A stretch of DNA of 64,000 nucleotides, taken from the NCBI RefSeq assembly GCF_002028405.1, contig NZ_CP020046.1:682001-746000 (forward strand), read 5' to 3'. How positions within the stretch are numbered: position 1 is the stretch's first letter; each line of letters starts with the position of its first letter. Source of the DNA: Thiomonas intermedia (GTDB taxonomy: Bacteria; Pseudomonadota; Gammaproteobacteria; Burkholderiales; Burkholderiaceae_C). The position numbers and the translations under genes are program-made. Positions 47,397-55,191 of the stretch are shown piece by piece. The notes under the pieces were generated by a model, which was not told the DNA's origin, searched no databases, and saw only the letters and a program-made list of their open reading frames with translations.

Positions 47397-47987
47397 ATGG
47401 TCCTCAATTCCCATTCCTCCTGGTATGCCTGGCACGGTTGGAACGACCGCTTGTTTCTGGTCATCAACCACGCCGGCGACAACCCGGTATGGAACAACGC
47501 TGCGAGACTCGGCACGGTGCTGGGCGACCATCATCTCCTGCCCATCTATCTCGGCCTGATGCTGACCGTGGCGATGCGCTGGCCGAAGCGGGTAGCCCTG
47601 CGCAGCGTGCTGGTCTATGCCTGGGCCAATCTGCTGTTGTTCATCACGACCTACGCCATTCTGAAGCCCTGGGCCCATTTTCCGCGACCGCTTTCGGTCT
47701 TTGGTCCGCAGTGGGTCCACGTCCTGGGCGAACCCAAGTTCACGCACAGCTTTCCCTCAGGGCACGCTGGGTTCGCCTCTGTCCTCGCCACAACCCTGGC
47801 CCTGTCGTCGCCCCGCCCTTTGGGCATGGTGTTCGCAGGGTTCGCCATCTGGGTGGCGTGGTCGCGTATTGCGGTGGGCGCGCATTTCCCGGCCGACGTG
47901 GTCGGTGGCCTGGTCTTAGGCGCGCTGTGCGCCTTGCTCGCACACGCACTTTCGCGCTTCTGGATTCGCGGCGGCAAATCCGTATAA
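47397..47987 (+). CDS. PAP2-superfamily membrane phosphatase
   Basis: 196 residues with five or so membrane segments and the three phosphatase motifs: KPWAHFPRP, PSGHAGFAS and SRIAVGAHFPADVVGG. Related enzymes dephosphorylate undecaprenyl pyrophosphate, phosphatidate or lipid A. The substrate cannot be assigned. It lies 6 bp after the RDD gene, so the operon has an envelope theme. Confidence 0.88.
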   Translation: MVLNSHSSWYAWHGWNDRLFLVINHAGDNPVWNNAARLGTVLGDHHLLPIYLGLMLTVAMRWPKRVALRSVLVYAWANLLLFITTYAILKPWAHFPRPLSVFGPQWVHVLGEPKFTHSFPSGHAGFASVLATTLALSSPRPLGMVFAGFAIWVAWSRIAVGAHFPADVVGGLVLGALCALLAHALSRFWIRGGKSV

Positions 47988-47990
47988 CTT

Positions 47991-48926
47991 TCACGCCTCC
48001 GCACGGAGGCGTGATGACGGACGGGTCGCATGCCAGGCGGCAAACCCCATCAACACCCCGCCGACCCAACCCGCCATCGACAGACGCTCGCCGAGCAAAA
48101 CCACGCCGGCCAGGACGCCAAACAGCGGCTCCGTCCCCATCAGCAGCGACACCCTGCTGGGGCTCGTGCGCGAGGCGGCATAGTTCTGCGCAAAAAAGGC
48201 AAACACGGTGCAGAACAGCACCAGAAACGTCATGCCGATCCAGAATCCGGGCACCCGAGGTATCGGCACCCAGTGCGCCCCCTGGCAGGCCAGCGTGACA
48301 ACCATCAGGCCCGAAGCGACCACGCCGGATTGCAGGGCCGTCAACGTCAGCGCCGGCAAAGTGTGCCGTGCCGCGAGCCGCCTGGTCTGGGTCACCATCA
48401 ACGCCCTCAAGAGAGCGGCGAGAAGAATCAGTGCATCGCCCCATCCGGGCCGTCCCATGGCCGAGCTTGCCGACAGTAATCCTGCCCCGGCGAGCGAAAG
48501 CGCCACCGCCTGCCACACGCGTATGGACGGCGCCTGCCCCAATAGCCACCATTCGACCAAAGGTGTCAGCGCAACGCAAAGACTGATCAGCAGCGCCGCA
48601 TTTGCCGCGGTGGTCAATGTGACGCCATAGGTCTCGCAGAGAAACACGGCCAGCAGATTGAGTCCCAAGATTGAGCCGACGGCCAACCCTGTTCGCCATT
48701 GCGCGATGAACAGAGGTCGCAAGGCTGGCGACAGGATCAGAAAGGTCAAGCCGAATCGCAGGGTCAGAAATTCCAGAACCGGCACCTGCTGCGTCAAACC
48801 TTTGGTAACTGCATAGCTTGCACCCCAAACCGCCGCAGCCAGAAGCAGCAGGGCTTCGGGCATGCCTGGTTTGAGGAAGGGCAGCACGGCCGCCGGAGCA
48901 GCCCGCTTGATCGGCGGTGGTGTCAT
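47991..48926 (-). CDS. EamA/DMT-family transporter
   Basis: 311 residues with about ten membrane helices in two EamA repeats (AVWGASYAVTKGLTQQVPVLEFLTLRFGL and later SRVSLLMGTEPLFGVLAGVVLLGERL). Such proteins export small metabolites; substrate unknown. The gene is divergent from a LysR-type regulator 89 bp away, which probably controls it. Confidence 0.9.
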   Translation of the reverse strand: MTPPPIKRAAPAAVLPFLKPGMPEALLLLAAAVWGASYAVTKGLTQQVPVLEFLTLRFGLTFLILSPALRPLFIAQWRTGLAVGSILGLNLLAVFLCETYGVTLTTAANAALLISLCVALTPLVEWWLLGQAPSIRVWQAVALSLAGAGLLSASSAMGRPGWGDALILLAALLRALMVTQTRRLAARHTLPALTLTALQSGVVASGLMVVTLACQGAHWVPIPRVPGFWIGMTFLVLFCTVFAFFAQNYAASRTSPSRVSLLMGTEPLFGVLAGVVLLGERLSMAGWVGGVLMGFAAWHATRPSSRLRAEA

Positions 48927-49015
48927 GAAAAACCTGCATACGATGTCACGCCAGCCATTGTTGATGGCGCGTTACCGTCAAACCAGACCCCTCAGCGGAA
49001 CAGGACTCTTGCGTC

Positions 49016-49930
49016 GTGAGAACAAATGCGTTTTTAAGCGTTTTGCCTGAAATGGTGACGTTCCTTAGGGTGGCGGAATTGGGCAGTTTTTCTGCGGCCG
49101 CGCGACAACTCGGCACAAGCCCGTCGGCCGTGAGCCGTCAGGTCTCTCGGCTGGAGAAACAGCTGGGGGTGCAACTGATGCAGCGAACAACTCGGCAACT
49201 CCGCCTGACCCGAGCTGGGGAGGCCGCATTCGCACGCTGCAGCGAATTGGCAGCAGCGGCGCAGGCGGTGCTGCAAGTGCCCCATGAATTGACCAATACA
49301 CCGTGCGGGCGCTTGAGTCTCAGTGCTCCCACGGCCTTCGCGCGACATGTGCTGCATCCCCTGCTGATGCAATTTTTGGCGCAGTGGCCAACGGTCGACC
49401 TGCACCTGATCGCGACGGACCGTGACATCGACCCCATTCGCGAGGGCGTCGATCTGATGATTCGCATCACGCGGCACCCGCCCGAAGGTTTCGCCGCCCG
49501 CGCGTTGATGTCGATCCGGCAGATTTTGTGCGCCTCACCGGCGTACCTTGCCGCTCATCCGGCCATCGAGCATCCCGCGGATTTGTCCGCGCACAGCTGC
49601 CTCTCCTTGGGGGAATGTGCCCACGATGAGCGTTGGAGGTTCAGAAAGGGCGACGTCGAGGCCGAAGTCGTGGTGCAGGGTCGCTATGACGTCAATCACA
49701 GCGCCCTGCGCCTTGATGCCATGTTGGCGGGCTTGGGACTCTGCACCCTGCCAGACTATGTGGCGAAACCGGCGCTTCTCCATGGAGCCGCGGTGCAAGT
49801 CCTGCCGGACTGGGATTTTCTGGGCAACTATGGGGGACTTGCCTATGCGCTCTATCCGCCAACCCGCTTTGTTTCGCCGACCCTGCGCGCGCTGATCGAC
49901 CATCTCGTCGCAGCCATGGCGCGACCATGA
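49016..49930 (+). CDS. LysR-type transcriptional regulator
   Basis: 304 residues with an N-terminal winged HTH (about 14-72; FLRVAELGSFSAAARQLGTSPSAVSRQVSRLEKQLGVQLMQRT) and a C-terminal substrate-binding domain. The GTG start at 49016 adds about ten residues before the HTH; a later ATG (about codon 13) is possible. It most likely regulates the divergent EamA transporter in response to an unknown ligand. Confidence 0.93.
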   Translation: MRTNAFLSVLPEMVTFLRVAELGSFSAAARQLGTSPSAVSRQVSRLEKQLGVQLMQRTTRQLRLTRAGEAAFARCSELAAAAQAVLQVPHELTNTPCGRLSLSAPTAFARHVLHPLLMQFLAQWPTVDLHLIATDRDIDPIREGVDLMIRITRHPPEGFAARALMSIRQILCASPAYLAAHPAIEHPADLSAHSCLSLGECAHDERWRFRKGDVEAEVVVQGRYDVNHSALRLDAMLAGLGLCTLPDYVAKPALLHGAAVQVLPDWDFLGNYGGLAYALYPPTRFVSPTLRALIDHLVAAMARP

Positions 49931-49955
49931 AAAACGCCCCGGGGAGGGGCGCTTT
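49930..49955. terminator. Bidirectional terminator between LysR and TRAP genes
   Basis: CGCCCC pairs with GGGGCG around a 5-nt loop, with AAAAA on one side and TTTTT on the other. It serves the plus-strand LysR gene and the minus-strand binding protein gene. Confidence 0.85.
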
Positions 49956-49978
49956 TTACAGCTGAGAAGCGGCACGCA

Positions 49979-51064
49979 TCAGGTGAATTTGCGCGTGGCC
50001 ATGAAGCGATCGAACTCGTTGTCCGCGAAGCGGAACCAGAGAATGTCGTCGTTGCGGAACTTGTACCAGTCGGTGTAGACCTTTTTCCAGTTGGGATTGC
50101 TGGCCGAGAGTTCGTTGTAGATCTCGTTGGACGCCTTGAAGGCCGCTTCCATCACGTCCTTGGGGAAGCCCTGCAGCTTGGCGCCCTTGCCCACCAGCTC
50201 CTTGAGCGCGGGCGGGTTCTTGGCGTCGTACATGGCCTGCATATTGATGTGCGCGTGCGATGCGGCAATCTCGACAATGGACTTGTATTCGGGCGACAGG
50301 GCGTTGTAGGCCTTCTGGTTGACGAACAGGTCGAGTTCGGGGCCGCCTTCCCACCAGCCCGGATACAGATAGTTTTTCGCCACTTTGTAGAAGCCCAGCT
50401 TCAGATCGTCGTAAGGCCCGATCCATTCGGCCGCGTCGATGGTGCCCTTCTCCAGCGAGGGGTAGATATCGCCACCGGGAATGTTTTGCGGCACCACGCC
50501 AATGCGCTCCATCACCTTGCCGGCGAAACCGCCGATGCGCATCTTCAGGCCCTTCATGTCGGCCAGGCTCTTGATGGGCTTGCGGAACCAGCCGCCCATC
50601 TGCGCCCCGGTGTTGCCCATGGGGAAGCTGATGATGTTGTAGTTCGCATAGAACTCGCGCATGAGCTTGAGACCGTTGCCCTGATACATCCAGGCGCTCA
50701 TCTGGCGGGAGTTCATGCCGAAAGGTACGGCGCAGCCCAGGGCAAAGGTCGGGTCTTTGCCGAAGAAGTAGTACGGCGCGGTGTGGCAGCACTCCACCGT
50801 GCCTTGCTGCACGGCATCGACCACGCCGAACGGCGGGACGAGTTCGCCGCCGGCATGCACGCTGATCTCGAACTTGCCGCCCGACGCCTCCTTGACCTTC
50901 TGGGCGAAGATGTTGGCCGCACCGAAGATGGTGTCGAGCGAGTTGGGGAAGCTGGAGGCCAGGCGCCAGCGCACCGCCTGCTGGGCCATGACGGCGGCCG
51001 GGGCGGTACCCGCGGCCAGAATACCGGCGAGGCCGGCGTGTTTGACGAATGAACGGCGTTCCAT
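49979..51064 (-). CDS. TRAP-type (DctP-like) periplasmic binding protein, copy 1
   Basis: 361 residues. A twin-arginine-like signal (MERRSFVKHAGLAGILAAG) precedes the DctP-family fold: VRWRLASSFPNSLDTI, GGELVPPFGVVDAVQQGTVECCHTA, MRIGGFAGKVMERIGVVPQNIPGGDIYPSLEKGTIDAAEWIGPYDD. The family captures organic acids for TRAP transporters; the ligand is unknown. ATG 51064 follows AGGAG. The neighbouring copy is about 85 percent identical. No DctQ or DctM membrane gene is nearby, so the partner permease is elsewhere. Confidence 0.92.
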   Translation of the reverse strand: MERRSFVKHAGLAGILAAGTAPAAVMAQQAVRWRLASSFPNSLDTIFGAANIFAQKVKEASGGKFEISVHAGGELVPPFGVVDAVQQGTVECCHTAPYYFFGKDPTFALGCAVPFGMNSRQMSAWMYQGNGLKLMREFYANYNIISFPMGNTGAQMGGWFRKPIKSLADMKGLKMRIGGFAGKVMERIGVVPQNIPGGDIYPSLEKGTIDAAEWIGPYDDLKLGFYKVAKNYLYPGWWEGGPELDLFVNQKAYNALSPEYKSIVEIAASHAHINMQAMYDAKNPPALKELVGKGAKLQGFPKDVMEAAFKASNEIYNELSASNPNWKKVYTDWYKFRNDDILWFRFADNEFDRFMATRKFT

Positions 51065-51155
51065 GAGGTCTCCTAGTAAATAAGTCACTCTTGATACAGA
51101 TGATTCATTTCATATCAAGATGAATCAAATTGTATTGATCCCGCCCAAGGACCCG

Positions 51156-51180
51156 AAAAAAAGCCCGCCGGAGCGGGCTT
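51156..51180 (-). terminator. Terminator of TRAP binding protein copy 2
   Basis: AAGCCCGC pairs with GCGGGCTT around CGGA. The A-run at 51156-51162 becomes a T-run on the minus strand. Confidence 0.88.
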
Positions 51181-51200
51181 GTGAACGCGGTGCGCCTGTC

Positions 51201-52283
51201 TCAGGTGAGCTTGCGCGTGGACATGAAACGGTCGAATTCGTTCTCGGCAAAACGGAACCAGAGGATCTCGTCGTTGCGGAACTTGACCCAGTCGGTATAG
51301 ACCTTGCGCCAGTGCGGATTGCTCGAGGACAGCTCGTTGTAGACGTCGTTGGCGGCTTTGTACGCTGCCTCCATCACATCCTTCGGGAAACCCTGCAGCT
51401 TGGCACCCTTGCCCACCAGCTCCTTGAGCGCGGGCGGGTTCTTGGCGTCGTAGGCGGCCTGCATGTTGACGTGGGCATAGGCCGTGGCGGCATCGACGGC
51501 GGCCTTGTAGTCGGCAGGCAAGGCGTTGTAGGCCTTCTGGTTGACATAGAGGTCAAGCTCAAGGCCACCTTCCCACCAGCCCGGGTAAAGGTAGTTCTTC
51601 GCCACTTTGTAGAAGCCCAGCTTCAGATCGTCGTAAGGCCCGATCCATTCGGCCGCGTCGATGGTGCCCTTCTCCAGCGAGGGATAGATGTCGCCGCCGG
51701 GAATGTTTTGCGGCACTACGCCGATGCGCTCGATCACCTTGCCGGCGAAACCGCCGATGCGCATCTTCAGGCCCTTCATATCGGCCAGGCTCTTGATCGG
51801 TTTGCGGAACCAGCCACCCATCTGCGCCCCGGTGTTGCCGCAGGGGAAGTTGATGAAGTTGTACTGGCTGTAGAACTCGCGCATGAGCTTGAGACCGTTG
51901 CCCTGGAACATCCACGCCGTCATCTGACGCGAGTTGAAACCGAACGGCACCGTGCCACCCAGGGCGAAGGTCGGGTCTTTGCCGAAGAAGTAGTACGGCG
52001 CGGTGTGGCAGCACTCCACCGTGCCTTGCTGCACGGCATCGACCACGCCGAACGCGGGCACCAGTTCCCCGGCGGCGTGTACCGAGATCTCGAACTTCCC
52101 GTTGGTCAATTCCTTGACCTTCTGCGCGAACACATTGGCGGCGCCATAAATCGTGTCGAGCGAATTGGGAAAGCTGGAGGCCAGGCGCCAGCGCACCGCC
52201 TGCTGGGCCATGACGGCCGGCGCGGAACCGGCGGCGAGAATGCCGGCGAGGCCGGCGTGTTTGACAAAGGAGCGACGTTCCAT
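51201..52283 (-). CDS. TRAP-type (DctP-like) periplasmic binding protein, copy 2
   Basis: 360 residues, the same architecture as copy 1, with signal MERRSFVKHAGLAGILAAGSA. The region from the RKPIKSLADMKGLKMRIGG segment to WWEGG is nearly identical to copy 1 even at the DNA level, while the N- and C-terminal parts have more changes (for example ELTNGKFEISVHAAGELVPAF). It has its own terminator and a spacer of about 135 bp to copy 1, so the two are separate transcription units. ATG 52283 matches the start of copy 1. Confidence 0.92.
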   Translation of the reverse strand: MERRSFVKHAGLAGILAAGSAPAVMAQQAVRWRLASSFPNSLDTIYGAANVFAQKVKELTNGKFEISVHAAGELVPAFGVVDAVQQGTVECCHTAPYYFFGKDPTFALGGTVPFGFNSRQMTAWMFQGNGLKLMREFYSQYNFINFPCGNTGAQMGGWFRKPIKSLADMKGLKMRIGGFAGKVIERIGVVPQNIPGGDIYPSLEKGTIDAAEWIGPYDDLKLGFYKVAKNYLYPGWWEGGLELDLYVNQKAYNALPADYKAAVDAATAYAHVNMQAAYDAKNPPALKELVGKGAKLQGFPKDVMEAAYKAANDVYNELSSSNPHWRKVYTDWVKFRNDEILWFRFAENEFDRFMSTRKLT

Positions 52284-52485
52284 GGAGTCTCCGAAAAGGA
52301 AGGTAATGAGCATCGGGATGCGATTTCTTGTGCAGAGCGAAGCTGCTGACCCGATGAACGGATCGTAACTTCTGTAACCGACCGCATCCTTACGGGTAAG
52401 CGCGAACGATTCCTGACTTCGGCGCGAAGCTGCTTTGCATCCGAGCCATCCATTGACCCGCGATTGACCCGCGCGAACCATGAAA

Positions 52486-52505
52486 AAGCCGCCCGAAGGC
52501 GGCTT
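52486..52505 (-). terminator. Terminator of pmbA
   Basis: AAGCCGCC pairs with GGCGGCTT around a 4-nt loop, followed on the minus strand by a T-run. It lies 36 bp after the pmbA stop. Confidence 0.88.
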
Positions 52506-52541
52506 CACAAAAGGCCCAAAGCCTTCACAGGCAGGCCGCGA

Positions 52542-53897
52542 TCATCCGGCACCGCCCACGGTCATCTCTTCGATCAGCAAGGAGCCAGTGGTCTTGCTGC
52601 CATAGGTGTGCGTGTCGGCGCCGACGGCCACCACCTGGCGCAGCATGTCGCGCAGATTGCCCGCGATCGTGATCTCCTGAACGGGATAACGGATCTTGCC
52701 GCCTTCCACCCAGAACCCCATGACCCCGCGCGAATAGTCGCCGGTGACGTAGTTGACCCCATGACCCATCAGTTCGATGACGAACAGCCCGGTACCCAGC
52801 TTGCGCAGCATGGCGCGCAGATCGTCCTTGGGATGCGTGAGTCGGCTGCGCAGGCTCAGATTGTGCGCGCCGCCGGCATTGCCCGTGGTCTGCAGGCCCA
52901 GCTTGCGGGCGGAGTAGGTGCCGAGCAGATAGCCCTGCACCACGCCGCCTTCCACCAGGGTGCGCTTGCGGGTGGCCACGCCTTCGCTGTCGAACGGAGA
53001 ACTGCCGCGGCGCTTGGGCAGGTCGGGATCTTCGATCAGATCGATGTGGTCGGCCCAGACCTGCTGCCCCAGACTGCCCTGCAGAAAGGAGGATTGGCGA
53101 TACAGCGCCCCGCCGCTGATGGCGTGGGTGAAGCTGCCGATCAGGCCGGAGGCCAGCGGCGACTCGAACAACACCGGACACTTGCGCGTCGAGAGCTTGC
53201 GCGCCTTCAGCCGCGACAAGGCGCGCTCGGCCGCGTAACGCCCCACAGCCTCGGGGGAGGCCAGGTCGGCAGGGTCGCACTCCGATGTCCACCAGTAGTC
53301 GCGCTGCATGTCATCGCCGCGCCCGGCAATCGGCGCGCAAGACAGGCTGTGCGAGGAGGTGGCATAGCCATCGCAGAAGCCTCGACTATTGGCCAAAACG
53401 AAGTGCGACTCCTGCGCCGAGACGCTGGCGCCCTCGCTGTTCTGAATGCGCGGATCCACTGCGAAAGAGGCCCTCTCCGCGCGCAAGGCCAGTTTGGCCG
53501 CGGCCTGCGGCGTCAGATCCCAGGGGTGATAGAGATCGAGGGACGGAGCGGTCTGGCCAATCGCCAGTTGCTCGACATCGGGCAGCCCCGCGCAGTCGTC
53601 CTCCGCGGTGTAGCGGGCGATGTCGAAGGCCGCCTGGGCGGTTCGAGCGATGGCTTCGGCCGAAAAATCGGAGGTGCTGGCGTGGCCTCGACGCTGGCCG
53701 TCATACACGGTGATGGACAGGCTCTTGTCGCGGTTGTGCTCCACGTTCTCGATCTGGCCGCTGCGCACGCCGACCGACATGCCCTGCCCTTCCGACACCT
53801 CGACCTGGGCATCCGACGCCCCGGCCTTGCGCGCCTGGGCTAGCGCTTGCTGGGCGAGATCCTGAAACTGTGATTTGCTGTAGGCGAAACGTCCCAC
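52542..53897 (-). CDS. pmbA: PmbA/TldE metalloprotease-family protein
   Basis: 451 residues of the TldD/PmbA family, typically acting with TldD to cleave modified peptides or the CcdA antitoxin in E. coli. Features are QVEVSEGQGMSVGVRSGQIENVEHNRDKSLSITVYDG in the N-terminal half and GLQTTGNAGGAHNL plus MGHGVNYVTGDYSRGVMGFWVEGG in the C-terminal half. A GTG at 53897 after AAGGAA is chosen since it lies in front of the conserved sequence; an in-frame codon at 54029 would overlap the divergent darP promoter. Confidence 0.92.
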   Translation of the reverse strand: MGRFAYSKSQFQDLAQQALAQARKAGASDAQVEVSEGQGMSVGVRSGQIENVEHNRDKSLSITVYDGQRRGHASTSDFSAEAIARTAQAAFDIARYTAEDDCAGLPDVEQLAIGQTAPSLDLYHPWDLTPQAAAKLALRAERASFAVDPRIQNSEGASVSAQESHFVLANSRGFCDGYATSSHSLSCAPIAGRGDDMQRDYWWTSECDPADLASPEAVGRYAAERALSRLKARKLSTRKCPVLFESPLASGLIGSFTHAISGGALYRQSSFLQGSLGQQVWADHIDLIEDPDLPKRRGSSPFDSEGVATRKRTLVEGGVVQGYLLGTYSARKLGLQTTGNAGGAHNLSLRSRLTHPKDDLRAMLRKLGTGLFVIELMGHGVNYVTGDYSRGVMGFWVEGGKIRYPVQEITIAGNLRDMLRQVVAVGADTHTYGSKTTGSLLIEEMTVGGAG

Positions 53898-53986
53898 GAT
53901 ATGGCATTCCTTTTGGGCGGCCCGCCGCGCTGTCCGGGATGGGCAGGCGGCACGGGCGCGCATGAAGTCAACGGATAATAAGAGCC

Positions 53987-54559
53987 ATGAAATTCCCGCA
54001 TCGCCCCATCGACTCTGCCTTTGATCCACCCGACGACCGTCCGCCGAGCAAAAGCCAGGTCAAGCGCGACATGCTTGCGCTCCAAGCCCTGGGCGAACAG
54101 CTCATCGGCCTGCCGACACACATCATCCGCCAGGCCGATCTGCCCGAGCCGCTGCGCGACGCGGTGCTCGAAGCCCAGCGCATCACCGCGCACGGCGGAC
54201 GCAAGCGTCAGACCCTGTACGTCGGCAAGCTGATGCGCTCGACCGATGCCGACGCGGTACGCGCCATCATTGCCGCCGCCACCCAGGACGACCGGGCCAG
54301 CGTGGCGCGCATGCATGCCCTGGAACGCTGGCGCGACACCCTGCTCGCCAACGACGGCGCGCAGACCGAATTCCTCGACAAATTTCCGGGCACCGATGCC
54401 CAGCAGTTGCGCCAGTTGGTGCGCGGCGCACGCGCCGAGATCGGCGTGGACAAGCCCCCGCGGCTGACACGCCAGCTCTTTCAGTTCGTCAAATCCGCCA
54501 TCGCGGCGCACGACACCCCGAGCCATCCCGCCGATGATGAACCCCTCCCCCGCTTCTGA
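53987..54559 (+). CDS. darP: Ribosome-associated DarP/YjgA (DUF615) protein
   Basis: 190 residues of the DUF615 family: PSKSQVKRDMLALQALGEQLIGLP, ITAHGGRKRQTLYVGKLMR and the C-terminal RQLVRGARAE. In E. coli DarP binds 50S assembly intermediates. It diverges from pmbA, an arrangement conserved in many proteobacteria, and overlaps mogA by 26 nt. Confidence 0.94.
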   Translation: MKFPHRPIDSAFDPPDDRPPSKSQVKRDMLALQALGEQLIGLPTHIIRQADLPEPLRDAVLEAQRITAHGGRKRQTLYVGKLMRSTDADAVRAIIAAATQDDRASVARMHALERWRDTLLANDGAQTEFLDKFPGTDAQQLRQLVRGARAEIGVDKPPRLTRQLFQFVKSAIAAHDTPSHPADDEPLPRF

Positions 54560-55157
54560 ACCCTCCTTCGACACCGTGCGGATCGGCCTGGTGTCGATCA
54601 GCGATCGCGCCAGTACCGGCGTCTACGAAGACAAGGGGCTGCCCGCCCTGCGCGACTGGCTGGGCCGGGCGCTGCGCAACCCTGTGACCTATGTCGAGCG
54701 CCTCATCCCCGATGACCGCCTGCAGATTGCCAACACGCTTTGCGAACTGGTGGACGCCGTGCATTGCGACCTGGTGCTGACCACGGGCGGCACCGGCCCC
54801 GCGCCCCGCGATGTCACACCCGAGGCCACGCTGGACGTGGCCGACAAGGAGATGCCCGGCTTTGGCGAGCAAATGCGGCGCATCAGCCTGCACTATGTGC
54901 CCACGGCCATTCTTTCGCGCCAGACCGCCGTGATTCGCGCCAGAACACTGATCATCAACCTGCCCGGGCAACCCAAATCGATCGCCGAGACTCTTGAAGG
55001 CCTGCGGCAGACCGACGGGCAGACGCTGGTGCCTGGGCTTTTCGCGGCCGTGCCGTATTGCATCGACCTGATCGGCGGGCCCTATCTGGAGACCGATCCC
55101 GCCATCTGCGCGGCCTTTCGCCCCAAGTCGGCGCAGCGCCCGGCGCATTCACGCTGA
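54534..55157 (+). CDS. mogA: Molybdopterin adenylyltransferase
   Basis: 207 residues of the MogA/MoaB fold: GLVSISDRASTGVYEDKGLPAL at the N-terminus and TTGGTGPAPRDVTPEAT, the molybdopterin-binding loop, at about residues 83-99. It adenylates molybdopterin in cofactor assembly. The sequence LPGQPKSIAETL near the C-terminus is also typical. Overlap with darP suggests coexpression. Confidence 0.94.
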   Translation: MMNPSPASEPSFDTVRIGLVSISDRASTGVYEDKGLPALRDWLGRALRNPVTYVERLIPDDRLQIANTLCELVDAVHCDLVLTTGGTGPAPRDVTPEATLDVADKEMPGFGEQMRRISLHYVPTAILSRQTAVIRARTLIINLPGQPKSIAETLEGLRQTDGQTLVPGLFAAVPYCIDLIGGPYLETDPAICAAFRPKSAQRPAHSR

Positions 55158-55191
55158 ACCGGCGGACAGGCCCGCCCGGCCTGGCGGCCGC

